Of a DNA stretch of 9,210 bases, positions 6,331-9,210 are shown one piece after another; positions within the stretch are counted from its first letter, which is position 1; every line of letters begins with the position of its first letter. Made by a program: the position numbers and the translations under genes. Origin of the DNA: Pedococcus sp. (GTDB lineage: Bacteria > Actinomycetota > Actinomycetes > Actinomycetales > Dermatophilaceae). The notes beneath the pieces are model-generated. The model was not told the origin of the DNA. It made no database searches and worked only from the letters and a program-made list of their open reading frames with translations. The stretch is taken from assembly GCA_025936615.1 (NCBI GenBank), contig JAICSZ010000053.1:1-9210 (forward strand). The letters are read 5' to 3'.

Positions 6331-7290
6331 GTGGGCCGAACCCCCGTAACAAGCTCCCTGACCACCCCTCAGCTTCCCGGCGTGGCGCTGGCCCGGTCGG
6401 TGCTCGACCGGGCTGCGCAGCGCCGGTCCGACCCGCACCTGCTGGACTCACTGGTCGGCGACCGCGGCACTCGCGTGCTGACCCTGGTCGGCGACGCGGC
6501 CGAGGTCGGTGAGGACGCCGCCGGCCCGAGGCTGGTGCTACGCGCGCCGACTCCTGCGGACGCGACCCGGCTCGGACTGTTCCTGGGCCGCGACGGTGAC
6601 GGCGCGGCATACCTCGCCGTCCTCGACGACGCCGCCGACGACGGTGACGCGCGCGACCTCCGGACGCTGCGGCAGGTCGGCGCGGACCTCGGCGACCTCG
6701 ACGCGAGCCTGCTCACCACCGCCCTGGGGCTCGCGAACTGGCACCGCGCCCACACGCACTGCCCGCGGTGTGGCGCGGCCACCCGGCCCGAGCAGGGTGG
6801 CTGGCTGCGGCGGTGCACCGAGGACGGCTCCGAGCACTACCCCCGCACCGACCCCGCGGTGATCATGTCGGTGGTCGACGACGACGACCGGCTGCTCATG
6901 GCGCGGGGCGCCGGCTGGGGGGAGGGGCGCTACTCGGTGCTGGCCGGGTTCGTCGAGCCGGGGGAGACCCTGGAGGCGGCCGTCACGCGTGAGGTGCGCG
7001 AGGAAGTCGGCGTGGAGGTGACCGACGTGCGGTTCCTCGGGGACCAGCCGTGGCCGTTCCCCACCTCGATCATGCTCGGGTTCACGGCGCGGGCGCTGGG
7101 CACCGAGCTCACGCTGCAGGACTCCGAGATCGCCGACGCACGGTGGTTCGCGCGGGAGGAGCTGCTGGCCAAGGTCGCCGACGGGGAGCTGTTCACCTCA
7201 CCTCGGCTGTCGATCTCGCGCTGGCTCGTCGAGCAGTGGCTGGGCCGGGAGATCACCCCGCCGCCGGTCGACGAGAGGCGCACCGGCTGA
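6331..7290 (+). CDS. nudC: NudC-type NAD(H) pyrophosphatase
   Basis: This is a 319-residue Nudix hydrolase. The chosen GTG 6331 fits the -10 element at 6319-6324 as a leaderless start; GTG 6382 (residue 18) is an alternative. The N-terminal domain (about 1-130) is followed by a zinc-ribbon region HCPRCG (143-148; Cys144, Cys147) and RRC (Cys162). The fourth expected Cys is absent; His169 in SEHYPR may substitute. The catalytic Nudix box GX5EX7REUXEEXGU spans 206-228 (GFVEPGE, then REVREEVGV), and the NudC signature QPWPFPTS follows at 239-246, which separates this family from other Nudix enzymes. From the family: cleavage of NAD(H) to NMN(H) and AMP, and in some bacteria removal of NAD caps from RNA. 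Cytosolic. It is divergent from the kinase-like gene and ends tail-to-tail with the mycoredoxin gene, four bases apart, as recalled for the mycobacterial locus. Confidence 0.93.
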   Translation: MGRTPVTSSLTTPQLPGVALARSVLDRAAQRRSDPHLLDSLVGDRGTRVLTLVGDAAEVGEDAAGPRLVLRAPTPADATRLGLFLGRDGDGAAYLAVLDDAADDGDARDLRTLRQVGADLGDLDASLLTTALGLANWHRAHTHCPRCGAATRPEQGGWLRRCTEDGSEHYPRTDPAVIMSVVDDDDRLLMARGAGWGEGRYSVLAGFVEPGETLEAAVTREVREEVGVEVTDVRFLGDQPWPFPTSIMLGFTARALGTELTLQDSEIADARWFAREELLAKVADGELFTSPRLSISRWLVEQWLGREITPPPVDERRTG

Positions 7291-7298
7291 CCGGTCAG
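7287..7298. repeat. 12-bp perfect palindrome holding both convergent stop codons
   Basis: CTGACCGGTCAG is its own reverse complement. Its left TGA (7288-7290) ends nudC and its right TCA (7295-7297) is the TGA of the minus-strand mycoredoxin gene. With no loop it is not a typical terminator hairpin. The four-base gap means each transcript must end inside or beyond the opposite gene. Confidence 0.9.
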
Positions 7299-7555
7299 GA
7301 GGCGAGGCGCTCCTTGACCTCCTTGATGGAGGGGTTGGTCGCGGCACTGCCGTCGGGGAAGAGCAGGGTCGGCACCGTCTGGTTGCCGTTGTTGACCGAC
7401 ATCACGAACTCCGCGCTGCCCGGGTGCTCCTCGATGTTGACCTCGCTGAAGCTGATGCCCTCGCGGCCCATCTGCGCCTTGAGCCGGGTGCAGTAGCCGC
7501 ACCAGGAGGTGCTGAACATGGTCACGGTGCCGGGGGTGGGGGCCTGCGGGGTCAT
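7295..7555 (-). CDS. mrx1: Mycoredoxin/glutaredoxin-like thiol oxidoreductase
   Basis: This is an 86-residue thioredoxin-fold protein, the usual size for mycoredoxin-1. The start is ATG 7555-7553, preceded by a purine stretch AGAGAGAGA (minus strand of 7558-7566) as a weak ribosome site; the in-frame ATG at 7645 would add 30 residues without family similarity. The active site is W-C-G-Y-C (Cys19, Cys22), the same motif as mycobacterial Mrx1 as I recall it. The glutaredoxin cis-Pro loop is TVPT (60-63), followed by DGS (68-70) and NPS (74-76). From the family: reduction of mycothiol mixed disulfides on proteins, using mycothiol and mycothiol disulfide reductase, in the cytosol. It lies opposite nudC and divergent from the PPOX gene. 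Position beside nudC and uvrD2 matches the mycobacterial locus and supports the mycoredoxin name over a general glutaredoxin. Confidence 0.9.
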   Translation of the reverse strand: MTPQAPTPGTVTMFSTSWCGYCTRLKAQMGREGISFSEVNIEEHPGSAEFVMSVNNGNQTVPTLLFPDGSAATNPSIKEVKERLAS

Positions 7556-7642
7556 GGTCTCTCTCTGGGTCGTCGTGGGTTCCTGTAGGCGGAACGTGCC
7601 TCGGCGGGCGGTTCTTCCGTGCGCCGATGTGATCTCCATGAC

Positions 7643-7648
7643 CATGAT
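7643..7648 (+). promoter_or_regulatory. Possible -10 element of the PPOX gene
   Basis: CATGAT resembles TANNNT with a C in the first position and lies five bases before ATG 7654. No Shine-Dalgarno site precedes that ATG, so a leaderless transcript is the simplest reading. The 98-bp region between this gene and the mycoredoxin gene must also hold the minus-strand promoter, for which I see no convincing element. Confidence 0.3.
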
Positions 7649-7653
7649 GGCTC

Positions 7654-8121
7654 ATGGCCTCCGACCCGCAACGCCCGGACCCCCGCCCCCTCGACCCCCA
7701 CCTGCTCACCCTCGCCGGCAGCCGCAACCTGGGCGCCCTGGCCACGGTCAAGCGCGACGGCCGACCGCAGCTGTCCAACATCAACTTCACCCTCGACCCC
7801 GTGGCCGAGGGCGGCCCGCTCGTGCGCGCGTCGGTGGTCGACGGCCGTGCCAAGGTCGCCAACCTGCGCCGTGACCCGCGCTGCTCGCTGATGGTCACCA
7901 CCCCCGACGGCTGGTCGTGTGCCGTGCTCGAGGGATCGGCGGACTTCTCACCGGTCGCGGGTGCCAGGGACGACGCGACGGTGGAGGAGCTCGTCGACGT
8001 GTACCGCCTCGTGCGCGGCGAGGACCACCCCGACTGGGAGGACTACCGGCGCGCCATGGTGCAGGACCGCAGGCTCGTGCTGCGGCTGCGGGTCAGCCGG
8101 GTCTACGGGCTCATCCAGTAG
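7654..8121 (+). CDS. PPOX-class F420-dependent-type oxidoreductase
   Basis: This is a 155-residue split-barrel protein of the pyridoxamine 5'-phosphate oxidase-like superfamily, closest by eye to the actinobacterial F420-binding group (Rv1155-like). ATG 7654 is the first usable start, since an in-frame ATG at 7627 is followed at once by a stop. Family features are LGALATVKRDGRPQLSNINF (26-45), with the conserved DGRPQLSN strand-turn, then VRASVVDGRAKVANL (57-71) and RRDPRCSLMV (72-81), and the C-terminal HPDWEDYRRAM (125-135) and LRLRVSRVYG (143-152). Members bind F420, FMN or haem as homodimers and reduce varied small molecules; the natural substrate cannot be read from sequence. It sits between mycoredoxin (divergent) and uvrD2 (same strand, 67 bases downstream). 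Cofactor choice between F420 and flavin is inferred from similarity only. Confidence 0.88.
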   Translation: MASDPQRPDPRPLDPHLLTLAGSRNLGALATVKRDGRPQLSNINFTLDPVAEGGPLVRASVVDGRAKVANLRRDPRCSLMVTTPDGWSCAVLEGSADFSPVAGARDDATVEELVDVYRLVRGEDHPDWEDYRRAMVQDRRLVLRLRVSRVYGLIQ

Positions 8122-8175
8122 ATGATCGGTGCCAGCGTTGGTCGGGCCCAGCGCCGGCGCGTCGGACCGCCGTGG

Positions 8176-8181
8176 CAGGAT
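8176..8181 (+). promoter_or_regulatory. Possible -10 element of uvrD2 (leaderless pattern)
   Basis: CAGGAT is a one-base variant of TANNNT and is followed by the 7 bases CGCCGCG and then ATG 8189. There is no good Shine-Dalgarno site before that ATG, so transcription may begin at the start codon. No -35 match is present at the right distance. Confidence 0.35.
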
Positions 8182-8188
8182 CGCCGCG

Positions 8189-9210
8189 ATGCCAACCCAG
8201 CCACGCGGCATACCGCAGACCTCCGCTGACGGCGTCCTCGCTGGCCTCGACCCCGAGCAGCGCGAGGTCGCCGCGCACCCGCTCGGCGCGATGTGCGTGC
8301 TGGCCGGCGCGGGCACCGGCAAGACGCGTGCCATCACGCACCGCATCGCCTACGGCGTGCACTCCGCCGCCTACCAGCCGCAGCGGGTCCTCGCGGTCAC
8401 CTTCACCGCCCGGGCGGCGGGCGAGCTCCGCACCCGGCTGCGCGACCTCGGGGTGGCCGGGGTGCAGGCCCGCACCTTCCACGCCGCCGCGCTGCGCCAG
8501 CTGCACTACTTCTGGCCCAAGGCGGTCGGCGGCGCGGCCCCCGAGGTGATGAGCCAGAAGGCGTCCGCCGTGGCCCAGGCGGCCGCGTCGCTGCGCCTCG
8601 ACCTCGCGCGCGACCGCACCGCGGTGCGCGACCTGGCCGCCGAGGTGGAGTGGGCCAAGGTCTCGATGCTGACCCCCTTGACGTATGCCGCGGGGGCACG
8701 TGCCGCCCGCCGGGAGCCTCCCGGCCTGGACGCGACCGCGATGGCGCGGCTGCTCGAGGCGTACGAGGAGGTCAAGACCGCACGTGGCGTCATCGACTTC
8801 GAGGACGTGCTCCTGCTCACGGTGGGGGTGCTCGAGGAGCACGAGGCGATCGCCCGTGAGGTGCGCTCGCAGTACCGCCACTTCGTGGTCGACGAGTACC
8901 AGGACGTCAACGCCCTGCAGCAGCGGCTGCTCGACCTGTGGGTCGGTGGCCGCGAGGACCTGTGCGTGGTGGGCGACCCGGCCCAGACGATCTACTCCTT
9001 CACCGGGGCCTCGCCACGGCACCTGCTGGAGTTCCCGGTGCGCCACCCCGACGCCAGGGTGGTCCGGCTGGTCCGCAACTACCGCTCGACACCGCAGGTG
9101 GTGGCGCTGGCCAACCTCGTCGTGCAGGGACCGTCGGGGTCGATGCGCAGCAACGCCGTCCAGCTGCAGGCGCAGGGCGACGACGGACCGAACCCCTCCC
9201 TGACCTCGCA
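8189..9210 (+). CDS. uvrD2: UvrD2-like SF1A DNA helicase, N-terminal part (3' truncated by window)
   Basis: The frame is open from ATG 8189 to the window end (340 complete codons). The homology starts at LDPEQREVAAHP (20-31), the Q motif, so the ATG choice is sound. Motifs seen are Walker A AGAGTGKT (39-46), Ia VTFTARAAGELRTRL, II DEYQDV (235-240), III GDPAQTIYSFTGAS (262-275) and IV RNYRS (296-300). The pairing of DEYQDV with the SFTGAS form of motif III is, from memory, typical of actinobacterial UvrD2 rather than UvrD1/PcrA. UvrD2 is a 3'-5' translocase with a C-terminal HRDC domain and a tetracysteine module; both would lie beyond the window and cannot be confirmed. It is reported as essential in mycobacteria. 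It follows the PPOX gene by 67 bases, possibly with its own leaderless promoter. Confidence 0.9.
   Translation, partial: MPTQPRGIPQTSADGVLAGLDPEQREVAAHPLGAMCVLAGAGTGKTRAITHRIAYGVHSAAYQPQRVLAVTFTARAAGELRTRLRDLGVAGVQARTFHAAALRQLHYFWPKAVGGAAPEVMSQKASAVAQAAASLRLDLARDRTAVRDLAAEVEWAKVSMLTPLTYAAGARAARREPPGLDATAMARLLEAYEEVKTARGVIDFEDVLLLTVGVLEEHEAIAREVRSQYRHFVVDEYQDVNALQQRLLDLWVGGREDLCVVGDPAQTIYSFTGASPRHLLEFPVRHPDARVVRLVRNYRSTPQVVALANLVVQGPSGSMRSNAVQLQAQGDDGPNPSLTS

Noticed and set aside
8151..8160. GCGCCGGCGC palindrome between PPOX and uvrD2
   Set aside because: Self-complementary GC-only decamers are common at this GC; it has no loop or U-tract and no clear regulatory context.
8111..9046. Minus-strand open frame of 311 codons across uvrD2
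   Set aside because: It is antisense to intact Walker and other SF1 motifs and shows no family resemblance of its own.

Overview
The window looks like a chromosomal housekeeping segment from a high-GC actinobacterium. GC is roughly 70%, GTG starts are common, Shine-Dalgarno sites are sparse, and it carries mycoredoxin, F420/PPOX, AdnAB-type and UvrD2-type genes. The gene set suggests Micrococcales, perhaps near Intrasporangiaceae; that placement is a guess from memory. No mobile element, CRISPR array, tRNA or rRNA was seen, and no stretch longer than 300 bases lacks a gene.

Layout, left to right. (1) 1-192: the C-terminal end of an AdnA-like helicase-nuclease with a Cys triad for an iron-sulfur cluster. 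(2) 189-3635: a complete AdnB-like motor-nuclease whose GTG start overlaps the previous stop. (3) 3737-4204: a small TPR-like protein. (4) Minus strand, 6288 down to 4226: a macrolide-phosphotransferase-like kinase-fold protein with a long acidic repeat tail, whose stop overlaps the start of a MOSC-domain protein. (5) 6331-7290: NudC NAD(H) pyrophosphatase, divergent from the kinase-like gene across a 42-bp gap holding two apparent leaderless promoters. (6) 7555-7295 minus: a mycoredoxin/glutaredoxin, tail-to-tail with nudC. (7) 7654-8121: a PPOX-class (F420-type) oxidoreductase. (8) 8189 to the window edge: the N-terminal part of a UvrD2-like helicase.

The backbone adnA-adnB ... nudC-mrx1-uvrD2 resembles, from memory, the M. 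tuberculosis Rv3202c-Rv3198c neighbourhood. It combines double-strand-break resection (AdnAB), a second SF1 helicase (UvrD2) and redox or nucleotide housekeeping (NudC, mycoredoxin). The TPR, kinase-like, MOSC and PPOX genes sit among this core.

I do not see a clearly new defence or mobile system. The best leads are: the octamer CGGCATAC, found six times and spelled with otherwise rare codons; the kinase-fold protein that lacks the usual metal-binding Asp, carries a 15-bp tandem repeat in its tail and is translationally coupled to a MOSC protein; and the compact divergent leaderless promoter pair.
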